Positions 18,026 to 29,500 are shown, numbered from the stretch's first letter. The stretch is 64,000 bases of DNA from Roseivirga thermotolerans (GCF_014653175.1 NZ_BNAG01000004.1:186001-250000); one strand, 5' to 3'. A program made the numbers and translations. Notes: a model not told the origin generated them from the sequence alone.

Positions 18026-20856
18026 AAACGTTCCATCAGTTACTTGTTGAGCAGTTTTCTGTTAGTCAGTTGGGTGAGCTCAAAAATCATTGCTTTGTAT
18101 TTCCAACCAAGCGTGGAGGAGTGTTTTTTAAGAGGGCCTTATTGGCTGCGCATGGCGAAAGCAACTTTATGCTACCGGCCATACTGAGCATAGAAGAGTT
18201 TGTGCAGCGCATGACGGGCCTGACCATTACCGATGAGCTTACCTTACTCTTCCACCTTTTCAAAATCTACCAAAAGAAAGATAGTAGCCTGCAGTTTGAT
18301 GACTTCTATGCCTGGGGGAAGATTATTCTCAAAGACTACGATGAGATAGACCGGTATATGGCCGATGCCAAAAAGATCTATTCAGCCCTGCAAAACATAA
18401 AGGAAATAGACCATGTGTTCGGCTATTCCGATGAATTCAGGGAAATAATAGCTCGCTACCGAACGCTGACAGAAAAACAGGAAAAAACAAAACTGCTCAC
18501 CGAGTTTCTCAAAATATGGAAAGAGGTAGGAGCTGTCTATGAGCAGTACCAGGAAACGCTGCTTCAAGAAGAAAAGGCCTATGGGGGAATGCTGTACCGA
18601 AATCTGGCCAATGTACTGACACAAGAATCTTTCGATCACCGATATGTACATTACCACTTCTGTGGGTTCAATGCACTGAGTAAATCAGAAGAATTGATTT
18701 TCGATGCTCTGGTAAAATCGGGTAAGGCGCAGCTCTATTGGGATGCCGACTCGTATTACCTGCAAGAAAAGAAAGAGGAGGCCGGGAATTTTCTGAGAGA
18801 GTATACCGCCAAGTGGCCCAAGAGTCTGGTTTTTGACGCTCGCTCATTAGAGGTGCCGAAGCAGGTAACCCTTCACAGTGTTTCGCAAAACATGGCCCAG
18901 GCACAACTAGGGGCACGCTTGGTTACCGAGCTCATAGACCGGGGAGCTAAGCCTGAAGAAACAGCCATAGTACTGGCCGATGAAAAACTGCTGGTGCCAT
19001 TGTTGTATGCCATGCCTGCCCAAAAACATAAGATCAACGTAACCATGGGCTATCCCATGCGATCTACGGTGGTATTTGATTTTGTGCTCAGCTACCTGGA
19101 ATTAATGCGCAAGGCCCGTCAACAGGAGGGGGAGTGGGTTTTTCATACCTTCGACCTTAGGCCTTTGTTAGCCAATCCATACGCTGCTGTCTTTCATGGA
19201 GGAGTATATCAGGAGTTTAGCCAATGGGCGGTGAGAGAAAAGCGCACCAAAGTGAGTCAGTCAGAGTTGACAAGACTCATTCAGAGCTCGCAGCTCTCTA
19301 CACTCTGGCAGGCCGAGAAAAGCTGGGAAGGCTTGTATAAGGCGCTGAAAGACTATCTCACCGCAGTTTTTTATACGTTCAAAGAACAAAACACCGCACT
19401 TACTGATCAGGAGTTTATTTACTTTCTGCTCAAATCGCTTAACCAGCTCAACGATTATCTGGAAGGAAGAACCGACTTCAGCCTTAAGCTTATTAAAAAG
19501 ATTATTCAGGAGCACTTTAGAGCCGTAAAGATTCCGTTTGAGGGAGAACCGGTGCAGGGAATTCAGATTATGGGCTTTCTGGAAACAAGAACCCTTGACT
19601 TTAAACAGGTGGTGGTGCTTTCGGCCAACGAAGGCAAGTTACCCACCGCCAGAAATCTCAACTCATATATTCCTTACGGACTACGAAGGGTGTTTGGGCT
19701 ACCCACCTTCGAAGAACAAGATGCCATTTATGCCTACCACTTTAAGCGGCTTATGCAGCGGGCTGAACAAATACATTGGGTGTACGATAACACTACCGAG
19801 GCAGATTCTTCTGGGGAGAAGAGTCGGTTTATTTTGCAGCAACTGAAACGATATGCTCCTCTAAGCCATTATCGGGTTGAAGAAAAAAACTACGAGGGCT
19901 GGATAACCGATGCGGCTGAAACAGAGGTGGTTGAGGTACAGAAGAGTGAAGAAGTAATGCGTTTGCTTGGCCGGTTTACGACAGAGGCCGGGCAATCAAA
20001 GTTTTTATCGCCCACTTCATTGACCAACTATGTTACCTGTCCGCTTAAGTTTTACCTGAAAAACGTGGCCGGTTTTAAAGAGCAGGAAGATGTGGAAGAG
20101 GATATTGATGCCCGCAATCTGGGCATTGTGGTTCATGAGGTGTTGGAGTACCTCTACCGACCCTGGGTTGGCCGGTCTATTGGCTCCGAGCAAATAAAGC
20201 TGCTCAAAGCACAGGTAGAGAAACAGCTTATTGACTCTTTGCACCGAAACAAGATTATTCAAGACCACCAACAGCTTACCGGACGAGATCTGGTAACCAA
20301 AGAGGTGATGGAGCAACTGATACAAAAGGTGCTGGACTTAGACATGGCCGATGCACCTTTTGAGGTAATAGGGTTAGAAGAAGATGGCTATGAACAGCTG
20401 GTAAAGGTAGAAGGAAAGGGCACTGTTCGGATAAGTGGAACCATAGACAGGATTGACGAGAAAGATGGAGTGTTGCGTATTACCGACTATAAAACCGGTA
20501 GGGTAGATTTTGTGCCGAAGGGTCGTTCCCCGAAGCCGGACGAAGAAATACTCGAACTTCATTTCAATGAGCCCAAGTACAAATCGGGTTTTCAGGCCTA
20601 TTTGTATGCCGTATTGGTGCGCCCCCACGTACAAAAACCCATAAAAGTGGGTATCACTACACTGAAAAGTCTTAGAGAAGGCACCCAGTGGCTCAAAGGC
20701 GGTGAAACACTTGATGATGCTGAAATTGAAGCCTTTTCGGAGAGACTGCAAGAGCTTGTTCAGGAGATTTACGATGTTTCCGTACCATTTATCCAAACAG
20801 ATGATTTGGAGCGTTGCAGCTATTGTGAGTTTACAAGGGTGTGCAAAAGGGGCTAG
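18022..20856 (+). CDS. addB: AddB-like PD-(D/E)XK nuclease subunit
   Basis: 944-residue partner of the helicase upstream. The N-terminal two thirds are helicase-like but lack a Walker A motif, as in Bacteroidota AddB. The nuclease domain has SPTSLTNYVTCPLKFYL, GIVVHEVLEYLYRP, GTIDRIDEK and ITDYKTG. Cys673 together with Cys932, Cys935 and Cys941 (CSYCEFTRVC) form the arrangement that holds a 4Fe-4S cluster in AddB nucleases. Translation is coupled to the AddA-like gene through the ATGA overlap. With it the protein should resect DNA ends for RecA-dependent repair. A hairpin follows the stop. Confidence 0.88.
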   Translation: MKTFHQLLVEQFSVSQLGELKNHCFVFPTKRGGVFFKRALLAAHGESNFMLPAILSIEEFVQRMTGLTITDELTLLFHLFKIYQKKDSSLQFDDFYAWGKIILKDYDEIDRYMADAKKIYSALQNIKEIDHVFGYSDEFREIIARYRTLTEKQEKTKLLTEFLKIWKEVGAVYEQYQETLLQEEKAYGGMLYRNLANVLTQESFDHRYVHYHFCGFNALSKSEELIFDALVKSGKAQLYWDADSYYLQEKKEEAGNFLREYTAKWPKSLVFDARSLEVPKQVTLHSVSQNMAQAQLGARLVTELIDRGAKPEETAIVLADEKLLVPLLYAMPAQKHKINVTMGYPMRSTVVFDFVLSYLELMRKARQQEGEWVFHTFDLRPLLANPYAAVFHGGVYQEFSQWAVREKRTKVSQSELTRLIQSSQLSTLWQAEKSWEGLYKALKDYLTAVFYTFKEQNTALTDQEFIYFLLKSLNQLNDYLEGRTDFSLKLIKKIIQEHFRAVKIPFEGEPVQGIQIMGFLETRTLDFKQVVVLSANEGKLPTARNLNSYIPYGLRRVFGLPTFEEQDAIYAYHFKRLMQRAEQIHWVYDNTTEADSSGEKSRFILQQLKRYAPLSHYRVEEKNYEGWITDAAETEVVEVQKSEEVMRLLGRFTTEAGQSKFLSPTSLTNYVTCPLKFYLKNVAGFKEQEDVEEDIDARNLGIVVHEVLEYLYRPWVGRSIGSEQIKLLKAQVEKQLIDSLHRNKIIQDHQQLTGRDLVTKEVMEQLIQKVLDLDMADAPFEVIGLEEDGYEQLVKVEGKGTVRISGTIDRIDEKDGVLRITDYKTGRVDFVPKGRSPKPDEEILELHFNEPKYKSGFQAYLYAVLVRPHVQKPIKVGITTLKSLREGTQWLKGGETLDDAEIEAFSERLQELVQEIYDVSVPFIQTDDLERCSYCEFTRVCKRG

Positions 20857-20870
20857 TGTCGGCCATTAAA

Positions 20871-20912
20871 GAAGCCCCTTTCCCGATAGAATGCCTATCG
20901 GTTGGGGGCTTC
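20871..20912. terminator. strong hairpin between convergent genes
   Basis: The outer stem GAAGCCCC/GGGGCTTC encloses a second perfect stem CCGATAG/CTATCGG with loop AATGC. It lies between the 3' ends of the AddB-like gene and the convergent serine hydrolase gene. On the minus strand a TTT follows the stem; on the plus strand the T-run is poor. Confidence 0.6.
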
Positions 20913-20962
20913 ATAGAAAATAGGTCAATTGAGTCTCTAAGCCGTATTTTCTGTCCGTATAA

Positions 20963-22297
20963 CTATTGTTTTTCGAAGATAAACTCACCGCCACCTTGCA
21001 GTAGGGTAAACTTATCGCGGTTCTCATGGAATTTAATGACTATGCCAGCGGCAGAAAACTTAAACGTATCGTTTTCGAAGGCCGCCAGAGGAAAACCCGA
21101 CTGTCCTTCTGCCTGAGCCATCAGGGCTCCATCCTGAACCCAAAGCTTAATTTTCATGCCCAAGTTGCTATTGGCAAAGGTGCCTTCGAAAGCCTTTAGT
21201 TGTTCTGAACTCAACTCAACCGGTTTGTCTGAAAAGCTCGGTAGTTCAAAAGGTTTGTCGAACCAGTAGCTTAGCACTCCCAAGGCCACATTATTAAACC
21301 CATATTCTCCAACGGCATTCGATAAAATTACCAAGGCCGTTTTTTCTTCAGGAAAGTAGGCCAGGCTCGACTCAAATCCATCGATAGACCCATTATGACC
21401 ATAGGCCACCCGATCGTAAAAGGGAAAGACCATCATGCCGCGCCCTAAGCCCTGGTCAATAGCTTTCATATCATTCAGACTTTTTGTCGATATAAGTTTG
21501 CCCTCGAAAAGTGCTTGAATAAAAGTAGCCAGATCCCTGGTGTTCGATACTACGGCCCCTGCACCTTGAGGAATACCCATTTCAGTTTCTTCCATGCGTT
21601 TCCAGCTGCCACTGGCGACATCGAAACTATAAGAGTGAGCCTCATTACCGGCTTCATTGATCTTCTTACCATAGCTTGTTGCCGTGAGTTTTAGAGGTTG
21701 GCTGATTTTTTTATCCAGCAACCTGGCAAAAGACTCACCAGTAACCTTTTCTAAAATGCGGCTCAAAAGGTAATAGTTAGAATTGGAATATGAAGTTTGT
21801 GCATTGGGTTCTAGCTCCACAGGCAGGCTTTCTATAAGGGCTATCACCTCTTTTTCAGTCATGCCCTTATACATTTTTTCGCGATACACCGGTGAACTGG
21901 TGAAGTTGGGAATGCCGCTTTTATGGTGAAGCATATGGGAAATTGTGATCCGATCGGCATTTTTTATGCCCGGGTAGAATTTCGATAGCTTAGTATCCAA
22001 ACTCAATTGCCCGGCTTCAATAGACTGGAAAACCAGCACCGCAGTAAACATCTTGCTAATGGAACCAATTCGGAATCGGGTGTCACCGGCCAACGGCTTC
22101 TTATTCTCTGCGTTAATCCATCCGGCAGCCTTGCTATACTCTTCCTTGCCATTGGTATAAATGGCTACCACCCCCATATTTTGTTGGTTTTCGTGGAGCA
22201 ATTCCAAAAATCGGTCGATCGATTCTTTTTTGTTTGTTTGTCCCAGGCCGGTTGTACAAACCAGTAGGGCCATCATTAAAGTATATAACTGTTTCAT
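20963..22297 (-). CDS. exported serine hydrolase, class C beta-lactamase/penicillin-binding-like
   Basis: 444-residue exported protein of the serine beta-lactamase-like superfamily. The signal peptide MKQLYTLMMALLVCTTGLGQ supports ATG at 22297, and a promoter lies immediately upstream, so the longer open frame to 22366 is not used. Catalytic motifs are GSISKMF (S-x-x-K), YSNSNYYL (Y-x-N) and YGHNGSIDGF (H-x-G). A C-terminal ~110-residue beta domain follows. Such proteins are usually peptidases or esterases of unknown substrate rather than true resistance enzymes. Two further members of the superfamily lie at 36645 and 51359. Confidence 0.88.
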   Translation of the reverse strand: MKQLYTLMMALLVCTTGLGQTNKKESIDRFLELLHENQQNMGVVAIYTNGKEEYSKAAGWINAENKKPLAGDTRFRIGSISKMFTAVLVFQSIEAGQLSLDTKLSKFYPGIKNADRITISHMLHHKSGIPNFTSSPVYREKMYKGMTEKEVIALIESLPVELEPNAQTSYSNSNYYLLSRILEKVTGESFARLLDKKISQPLKLTATSYGKKINEAGNEAHSYSFDVASGSWKRMEETEMGIPQGAGAVVSNTRDLATFIQALFEGKLISTKSLNDMKAIDQGLGRGMMVFPFYDRVAYGHNGSIDGFESSLAYFPEEKTALVILSNAVGEYGFNNVALGVLSYWFDKPFELPSFSDKPVELSSEQLKAFEGTFANSNLGMKIKLWVQDGALMAQAEGQSGFPLAAFENDTFKFSAAGIVIKFHENRDKFTLLQGGGEFIFEKQ

Positions 22298-22312
22298 TTT
22301 CTGAGTTTTGGT

Positions 22313-22341
22313 CAAAACTAGGTTTGTTGAGCATACCGCAA
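22313..22341 (-). promoter_or_regulatory. promoter of the serine hydrolase gene
   Basis: Read on the minus strand, TTG (22341-22339), an 18-base spacer and TAGTTTTG (22320-22313) match the Bacteroidota consensus TTG-N(17-23)-TAnnTTTG. Transcription would begin near 22306, about 9 bases before the ATG at 22297. Confidence 0.55.
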
Positions 22342-22496
22342 AAATGAAATCCATCAACGATGCCAAATACTGGTTGTAAGGCCTGAAATAATTGATGAGT
22401 CGGTCTTGTCAATCCAAAGTGCGGGTTTATCCATTGTTACCGGGCTTTCATCAATAGTAGCAGGAGATAAGCGTCAAAACTTGTAGTTTAACGACT

Positions 22497-23525
22497 ATGA
22501 AAACCGTTTTGCGCATTTTTGAGAGTGGTCTGTGGCTGATAGGGTTATTTGTTCTCACCTGGCCGGCTTTTGGTCTTACCATGGGACATTTTAGTGCAGA
22601 AGATGGAGGTCTTTTTTGGTCTTCGCTGGTAGGAACCATCATCAATGTGGTCATTTTTTATGGCAATGCGCTCTATCTGATGCCCAGGCAACTGGCCAAA
22701 CGAAAGCGTAAGCAATATGTGCTTTCTCTTGTAATAGCTTTTGTGCTTCTCACACTGCTGGAAATTACCTTCGACTACTTGTTACTACAAACACTTGGCC
22801 GACCGGTAGCTTGGTACAATGGGGAGTTAATTGGTATGGTGCTGGTGTTCAATTTCTTTTTTCTGTTTCTATCACTTGGCTACGGATTCTTTCTGATCTG
22901 GCTTAGGGATACGCAGTACCAGAAAGAACTGGAGCGGGAAAAACTGGCTTCTGAGCTTAATTTCCTGCGTTCACAGATTAACCCGCACTTTCTCTTTAAT
23001 ACGCTCAATAACTTGTTTGCCATGAGCAGAAAGAATGGCGACTATACCACAGCCGAACAACTAGCAAGGCTCGCGGGTATTATGCGCTACATGCTTTATG
23101 AAACCAATGCCGACAGGGTTTCACTGCGGAAAGAGATGGAGTATCTTCAGAATTACATTGAATTGCAACAGTTGCGATTTCAGGAGAGTGACCCTATAAC
23201 CATCAACTGCACCTGGCCGGAAGATGATGAGAGTTTGCGTATTGCTCCGTTTTTACTTATTCCTTTCGTAGAAAATGCCTTTCAGTATGGTATTTCACTG
23301 ACTAGGCCATCGGCTATAGCGCTTAGCTGTAAGGTAGAAAACGGGCATCTTCTGTTTACCCTGCAGAACACTATTCATAAGGTCAACTCTAAAGAGGTTG
23401 GGGGTATAGGTTTGCAAAATGCCACACAACGGCTCAAATTAATTTACCCGGAAAAACACCAGTTGGAGATAAGCACAGAAGAAAATTGGTATCGCGTGCA
23501 ATTGAAAGTAGATTGTAAGAACTAA
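22497..23525 (+). CDS. LytS/YehU-type sensor histidine kinase
   Basis: 342-residue membrane kinase. Four predicted membrane helices occupy ~10-140, then a short coiled coil (YQKELEREKLASELNFLRSQ) leads into the His_kinase domain with the phosphoacceptor His164 in INPHFLFNTLNNLF. The N box is FVENAFQYGI, and the G box GGIGLQNATQRL lies near the C-terminus. No sensory domain is visible outside the membrane part, so the signal is unknown. The final TAA shares one base with the ATG of the response regulator (TAATG), so the two are translationally coupled. Confidence 0.92.
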   Translation: MKTVLRIFESGLWLIGLFVLTWPAFGLTMGHFSAEDGGLFWSSLVGTIINVVIFYGNALYLMPRQLAKRKRKQYVLSLVIAFVLLTLLEITFDYLLLQTLGRPVAWYNGELIGMVLVFNFFFLFLSLGYGFFLIWLRDTQYQKELEREKLASELNFLRSQINPHFLFNTLNNLFAMSRKNGDYTTAEQLARLAGIMRYMLYETNADRVSLRKEMEYLQNYIELQQLRFQESDPITINCTWPEDDESLRIAPFLLIPFVENAFQYGISLTRPSAIALSCKVENGHLLFTLQNTIHKVNSKEVGGIGLQNATQRLKLIYPEKHQLEISTEENWYRVQLKVDCKN

Positions 23526-24247
23526 TGAACAATGTAATGGTGCAACCCTTTAAGACAATTGCTGTTGAAGACGAACCTATGGCTTTGGAAGTAATGGTCG
23601 ATTATATTGGTAAAGTGCCGGGGCTTGAACTTGTGGCCACTTTCCGGCATGGCATGCATGCACTCGACTATCTCAGAAAGCATCCGGTAGACCTTATGTT
23701 CTTGGATATTAACATGCCCGATCTTAGCGGAATGGAACTAGCCCGGCTTCTTCAAAAACCTCCTAAAATAATTTTTACCACGGCCTATTCGGAATATGCC
23801 GTAGAGGGGTTTGAAGTAGAGGCCGTAGATTACCTGTTGAAACCGGTAGACTTTGCGCGTTTTGTAAAGGCTTGCGAGCGAGCTATGGCCCAGACAAAGC
23901 CTTTGACTACTTCAGTAGAGCCTGTGGGTAATGAAGAAACCTATCTGTTAATTAAAAGCGGTACCGAAACCCATAAAGTATCTGTGGATGAGGTGTACTT
24001 TTTAGAAGGCAGTGGCAATTATGTCACTTACCATACGGCTAAAGGCAAAATTATGAGCCTTCAAACCATGAAAGAATTGGAAGCCAGCCTGCCGGCCCCC
24101 TTTGTAAGAATCCATAAGTCATACATCATCAACCTGAAGCACCTCAATTCTTTTGAGGCGCATCAGGTGAGTATTGGTAAATCCAAAATTCCGTTGAGCC
24201 AGGCTTATCGCGATTCCTTTTTTAGTAGACTCAGGCAAGGCAAATAA
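23525..24247 (+). CDS. LytTR-family response regulator
   Basis: 240-residue DNA-binding response regulator. The receiver domain (~9-125) has the acidic pair VEDEP, the phosphoacceptor Asp61 in FLDINMPDLSGMEL, Thr in FTTAYSEYA and Lys in YLLKPVDF. The LytTR domain (~140-238) shows IKSGTETHKVSVDEVYFLE, SGNYVTYH and VRIHKSYIIN. It is the direct partner of the kinase upstream, with which it overlaps by one base. The target promoters are not known; no obvious paired LytTR repeat was found beside it. Confidence 0.93.
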   Translation: MNNVMVQPFKTIAVEDEPMALEVMVDYIGKVPGLELVATFRHGMHALDYLRKHPVDLMFLDINMPDLSGMELARLLQKPPKIIFTTAYSEYAVEGFEVEAVDYLLKPVDFARFVKACERAMAQTKPLTTSVEPVGNEETYLLIKSGTETHKVSVDEVYFLEGSGNYVTYHTAKGKIMSLQTMKELEASLPAPFVRIHKSYIINLKHLNSFEAHQVSIGKSKIPLSQAYRDSFFSRLRQGK

Positions 24248-24275
24248 ACGCCTTCTGCTTCCCCATTTTTGGAAT

Positions 24276-26330
24276 TTATCTCTTTCTCTCCAGATCTACC
24301 GTTTCAGTACGGTATTTGTCAAACCATGTGAGTATGGCCGACACTTTGGCAATGAGGTTGCTGGGGCGGGCTGCAATGCCATGAAATGCTCCCGGAATGC
24401 GGACCATAGCCGTTTCTATGCCTCTTAGCTTAAGAGCCGTATAAAACTGCTCCGACTCATGAATAGGTGTTCTCAGGTCGGCTTCTCCTGTTAAAAGCAT
24501 GGTAGGAGTAGTTACATTCCCTACCAGCGAAATAGGAGAGTGTTTGAGGTACTTTTCAGGGTCTTCCCAAGGCTTTTTCTCAAACCAATAGCGGGTAGCA
24601 AAGGCCGACATATCTGCATTGAGCGACCAGCTGTACCAGTTAATGACCGGTTTAGCGACTACAGCAGCTCTAAACCTATTGGTTTTGCCAACAATCCATG
24701 AGGTAAGCACACCGCCTCCTGATCCTCCGGTGACAAAGAGTTGATTTTCATCGATATAGCTCCGTTTTATAAGCTCATCCACACCCGACATCAGGTCGTC
24801 ATAGTCATGGCTGGGGTAATTTTTGTTAATCTCATTGCCAAAGGCTTCACCATAACTGGTGCTGCCTCTGGGATTTGTATAAAGCACTACATATCCGGCT
24901 GCAGCCATCAGCTGAATTTCGCCAGAAAATACTGGGCCATAGCTTGAGAATGGACCTCCATGAATCTCAAGAATCAATGGGTATTTCTTACCCGGGTCAA
25001 AATCCGGAGGAGTTACTATCCAGCCATTAATGTCCAGTCCATCGGCAGATGATTTGTACCATATTTCTTCAATACTGCCCAGTTTTTTGTGTCCGAAGAG
25101 GTCTTCGTTTACCCACGTCAGTCGCTTATTTTTACCTGCTTCTCCGGCTCCTAAATCGGCTGGTTCGTGAGTTTCGGCCCAGGTATAGGCATAGCGTCCA
25201 TTCCTGGCTATGCTATAGGCACCCGAGGTATAGGGCCTTCCGAGAGACATTCCGCCTAAACCAGCGGCAACTTCTGTAACTTTACCATCCAGCGTGATGT
25301 TGCCAATTTTAGTATGTCCCTTGTCTACATACTGAAAATAAAGACTTTTACCATCGGTTGCCCAGTGAATACTGTTCACGTCTCTATCCAGATTACCGGA
25401 AATTAACTTCGGATTGGCTCCGTTGGCTTCAGCAACGTACAGTCGGCTCAGTTGGTAGCCTTTGTATTCATCATTATACCCCAAATAGGCCAGTTGCCTT
25501 CCGTTTGGCGATATTTTCGGGCTGCTGTCCGGGCCGTAGCGGTTAGTGATTTTCTTAATGGCTCCTGTGCTAAGCTCTATGGTGTAAATGTCAGAGTCCT
25601 GAGCTTCCAGTTCAGCATCTTCTCGCATGTTGGCATTAAAGTAAATCAGTCGGCCATCTTTGCTCCATTCCGGAGAAGAGTGGTTATAGGGTGCGCTGGT
25701 AAGCTGCCGGGGTGTTCCACCCGAAACGGGTACGGTAAAGAGCTGCTGGTGCCCTGAGGGGAGCTCACCCACACCATCCATTCGCCAAACCAGTTTGTCT
25801 ACATACTTGGGCGGAGCATTCCATTCCGCTCCGGCTGGTTTGGCTGGCATTTTAATGGGAGAGGCTTGGGGCTCCGGAACAAACATGCTGAATGCTAGAA
25901 ACCTATCGTCAGGAGACCAGGTGATATTACCGGGAGTTTTTTCCGAATTGACCAGAACCATCTCATGACCGGTGTCCATCCAGCGCAAGTACAGTTCTGT
26001 TTTTCCCGATTTGTTGGAGATGTAGGCCAGCTTTGAGCCATCATTCGACCATACTGGCGATCGGTCGCTTTGTTCTCCTGTGGTCAATGGCCGATTTTGA
26101 CTTCCATCGAAATTAACAATCCATAGATTCGACAGGTTACGATCTGTCATTATGTCCTTGAAGTTTCTTACATATACTATGCGCTGGCCATCGGGCGAAA
26201 TTTGAGGGTCAGAAACATACTCCAGATTAAAGATGTCCAGCATTTCGAGCTTATGAGAAACCTGAGCAGAAAGAGAGAGTGTGAGGCAGAAAAATAGTGA
26301 TAAACAAGAGGTGAGTTGAGAGATGTTCAT
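24276..26330 (-). CDS. secreted S9-family prolyl oligopeptidase-like peptidase
   Basis: 684-residue exported serine peptidase. The signal peptide ends SLSAQ (1-22). Residues ~30-400 hold a WD40/PD40-type propeller with repeats such as PQISPDGQRIVYVRN, PVWSNDGSKLAYISN and PKISPNGRQLAYLGYN. The C-terminal alpha/beta-hydrolase domain has the nucleophile Ser537 in VTGGSGGGVLTSW, the acid in TGEADLRTP and the His in PGAFHGIAARP. These enzymes remove dipeptides or cleave short peptides, commonly after Pro, in the periplasm. It faces the LytTR gene convergently, 28 bases away. Confidence 0.92.
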   Translation of the reverse strand: MNISQLTSCLSLFFCLTLSLSAQVSHKLEMLDIFNLEYVSDPQISPDGQRIVYVRNFKDIMTDRNLSNLWIVNFDGSQNRPLTTGEQSDRSPVWSNDGSKLAYISNKSGKTELYLRWMDTGHEMVLVNSEKTPGNITWSPDDRFLAFSMFVPEPQASPIKMPAKPAGAEWNAPPKYVDKLVWRMDGVGELPSGHQQLFTVPVSGGTPRQLTSAPYNHSSPEWSKDGRLIYFNANMREDAELEAQDSDIYTIELSTGAIKKITNRYGPDSSPKISPNGRQLAYLGYNDEYKGYQLSRLYVAEANGANPKLISGNLDRDVNSIHWATDGKSLYFQYVDKGHTKIGNITLDGKVTEVAAGLGGMSLGRPYTSGAYSIARNGRYAYTWAETHEPADLGAGEAGKNKRLTWVNEDLFGHKKLGSIEEIWYKSSADGLDINGWIVTPPDFDPGKKYPLILEIHGGPFSSYGPVFSGEIQLMAAAGYVVLYTNPRGSTSYGEAFGNEINKNYPSHDYDDLMSGVDELIKRSYIDENQLFVTGGSGGGVLTSWIVGKTNRFRAAVVAKPVINWYSWSLNADMSAFATRYWFEKKPWEDPEKYLKHSPISLVGNVTTPTMLLTGEADLRTPIHESEQFYTALKLRGIETAMVRIPGAFHGIAARPSNLIAKVSAILTWFDKYRTETVDLERKR

Positions 26331-26502
26331 GGTCTTATAGTTTAAGGCTGAGGAATTTACTAAGAAGCCACCACTTGCCCAAGGAGCTCGCTTTGAATGG
26401 TAGTAGCTGAGGCATTGGGCTTACCGCTCATACCATTTTCAAATCAGGCAATAAACTTTTCAATTACTTACTTGTCCAAAGCGAAATCAACCTTTTTAAA
26501 CT

Positions 26503-29500
26503 ATGCAGAATCTTCAACATTCTAATCATCGCCAAAAGCGCTTTTGGATGATGGTTGTAGCCTCTTTTTTACTGATGTTTTCAGTGCAGGCACAGCAAAT
26601 CAACTTTAGTGCTATGGAGTCGCTTAAACCCCGGAGCATTGGCCCTGGTAGTATGAGTGGCAGAATCACCACGGTAGATGTGGTGCGAGATCAACCTGAA
26701 ATTATTTATGCCGGTTCAGCTTCCGGTGGTTTATGGAAATCGGAGAGCGGAGGTATTGCCTGGGAGCCTATTTTTGACTCTGAGCTGGCTTTATCGATAG
26801 GTGCTGTTGCCGTTAGTCAGAAAAACCCCGATGTGGTATGGGTAGGTACCGGAGAAGGTAACCCAAGAAATAGTTTAACGGGAGGATATGGTGTGTACCG
26901 AAGCCTCGATGCCGGCAAGACCTGGCAGCTCATGGGGCTGGAAAAAACCCGCAATGTGCACCGAATTATCATTCACCCCGATGACCCGAATACAGTTTAC
27001 ATTGGAGCTATTGGTTCTCCCTGGGGAGACCATGAAGAGCGTGGTGTGTTTAAAACTACCGATGGTGGCGAAACCTGGAAGAAGATACTTTATGTAGATC
27101 AGATGACAGGGGTGGGTGACATGGTGATGGATCCGGCCAACCCCAACAAGCTATTGGTGAACATGTGGCAGCACCGCAGAAAGCCATGGTTTTTTGAATC
27201 AGGAGGTCCGAGTTCCGGACTGTATATGACGCTTGATGGTGGTAAAACCTGGACCCAACAAACTGCTGAAAAGAATGGTTTGCCCGAGGGAGATTTGGGT
27301 AGAATGGGATTGGCCTTTGCCACTAACAATCCTAATAGAGTATATGCCATTATTGAAGCCAAAGAAAACGCGCTTTATCGTTCAGATGATGGTGGTTTTA
27401 AGTGGACTATGATTAACAATAAATCGGAGATTGGCAATCGCCCATTTTATTACTTCGATATCTATGTAGATCCTCAGAACGAAAACAGACTGTACAGCAT
27501 CTTCACCTACGTGAACAGAAGTGAAGATGGTGGAAAATCATTCGAGCGGCTTATTCCAAATAACCTGATTCATGTAGATAATCATGCCTTGTACATTCAC
27601 CCAGACAACCCTAAGTATATGATTTTGGGCAACGATGGGGGAATGGCCATTACCCGCGACATGGGAAAAACCTGGCAATTTGTAGAGAATCTTCCACTGG
27701 GGCAGTTTTATCATGTCGCAGTAGACAACGAGATTCCTTACAATGTGTATGGCGGTCTGCAAGATAATGGTAGCTGGACCGGGCCTGCCTACATTTGGAC
27801 CAGAGACGGCATACGTAACGACTACTTTATGTCCGTAGCGGGAGGTGATGGTTTTGACGTGGTGCCCGATCCTGACGATTCGCGTTATGGTTATGCCATG
27901 TCGCAGCAAGGAAATGTGTTGAGGTACGATAAGGTTACAGGACGTTCAAAATTCATTAAACCAACACATGAAGACCCAGGGGTGAACCTTAGATTCAACT
28001 GGAATGCCGCTATAGCACAAGATCCGTTCGATAACAATACCATTTATTTTGGTAGTCAGTTTGTACATAAAAGCACGAATAAAGGTGACGATTGGACGGT
28101 CATTTCACCGGATTTGACTACTAACGATCCGGAAAAGCAAAAGCAGAATGAAAGCGGTGGATTGACCCGTGATGCTACTGGAGCTGAAAACTACACCACT
28201 ATATTGGTTATAGAACCCAGCCCTAGGGAAAGAGGGGTGATTTGGGCAGGAACGGATGACGGTAATATTCAGATTACCCGAGACGGTGGCAATACATGGA
28301 CCAATGTGGCCTCTAACCTTAAAGGAGTGCCGGCAGGCAGCTGGGTGGCTCAAATAAAAGCTTCACGCTATAATGACGGGGAAGCAGTAGCAGTAATTAA
28401 CAATTACCGCAGGTTCGATTTTAAACCGTACCTCATGCGTACCAGAAATTACGGCAAAACCTGGGAACCATTGGTAAAGGAGTCCGATGTATTTGGCTAT
28501 GCCCTCTCATATGTGCAAGATCCGGTGGAGCCCAACCTGATGTTTTTCGGAACAGAGCATGGTCTTTACATCAGTATAGATGGAGCGAAAACCTGGAGCA
28601 AATTCAATAATGGATATCCCAGTGTGTCTACTATGGATTTGGTGATTCAGGAGCGGGAGAGCGATCTGGTGATGGGAACTTTTGGAAGAGGAATATGGGT
28701 GCTTGATGATATTAACCCATTGCGGGTATTGGCTTCAAAAGGGCAGGCTACGGTTGCCGCGGCAAAAGTTACAGCCGTACCGACCGTTACGGCCTACATG
28801 GTGAGCAACCGTTCGGCCAATGGTCCTGCCAATCCGGGTAGCGCAACCTATGAAGGAGAAAACCGATCGAATGGGGCGGCACTGATTAAGTTTTTTGCTA
28901 AAAAGCCTGCTACGCCCGAAAGGCCTGCAGGAGCACGTCCGGGAGGAGGTCAGCCAACTGAAGAGCAAATGGCCGCCTTTAGAGCAAGAGCCGGTGCCGG
29001 AGGTGGTGGTAATGGTCGCTTTGGTGGAGGCCGTGGAGGTCAGAGAGGTCCTCAGGCAACGGTAGAAGTTATGGATGCCCAGGGAAATGTGGTTAGAACT
29101 CTTTCTGTACCGGTTCAAGATGGGTTGAACGTGGCGGAGTGGAGATTCGATGAAGACCCTCCGGAATCGGAAGACGATACAGAAGATTCTCCCAATCAGT
29201 TTGCCAGTCGCTTCTTCAGAGGCGGAACTCCTGCCTTGCCCGGTCAGTATAGGGTGAAAATTACAGTAGATGGTGCTTCTGACGAAACCACTGTTGAGTT
29301 TAAAATGGATCCAAGAGAAGAGTTCTCAATGGATGCCCTGATTGCCCGAAGAGATATGTTGCGGCAGATTGGCGTGGTTTCTAACGAGGTGATGCAGCTG
29401 AGTGGTAAGGTCAATGAAAGTATTCAGTCGGTTGACAAGGTAATTGCTGCCCTTCAGGGTAAGAGAGGACCACAATACAATGGCCTACGCACCAAGAGCA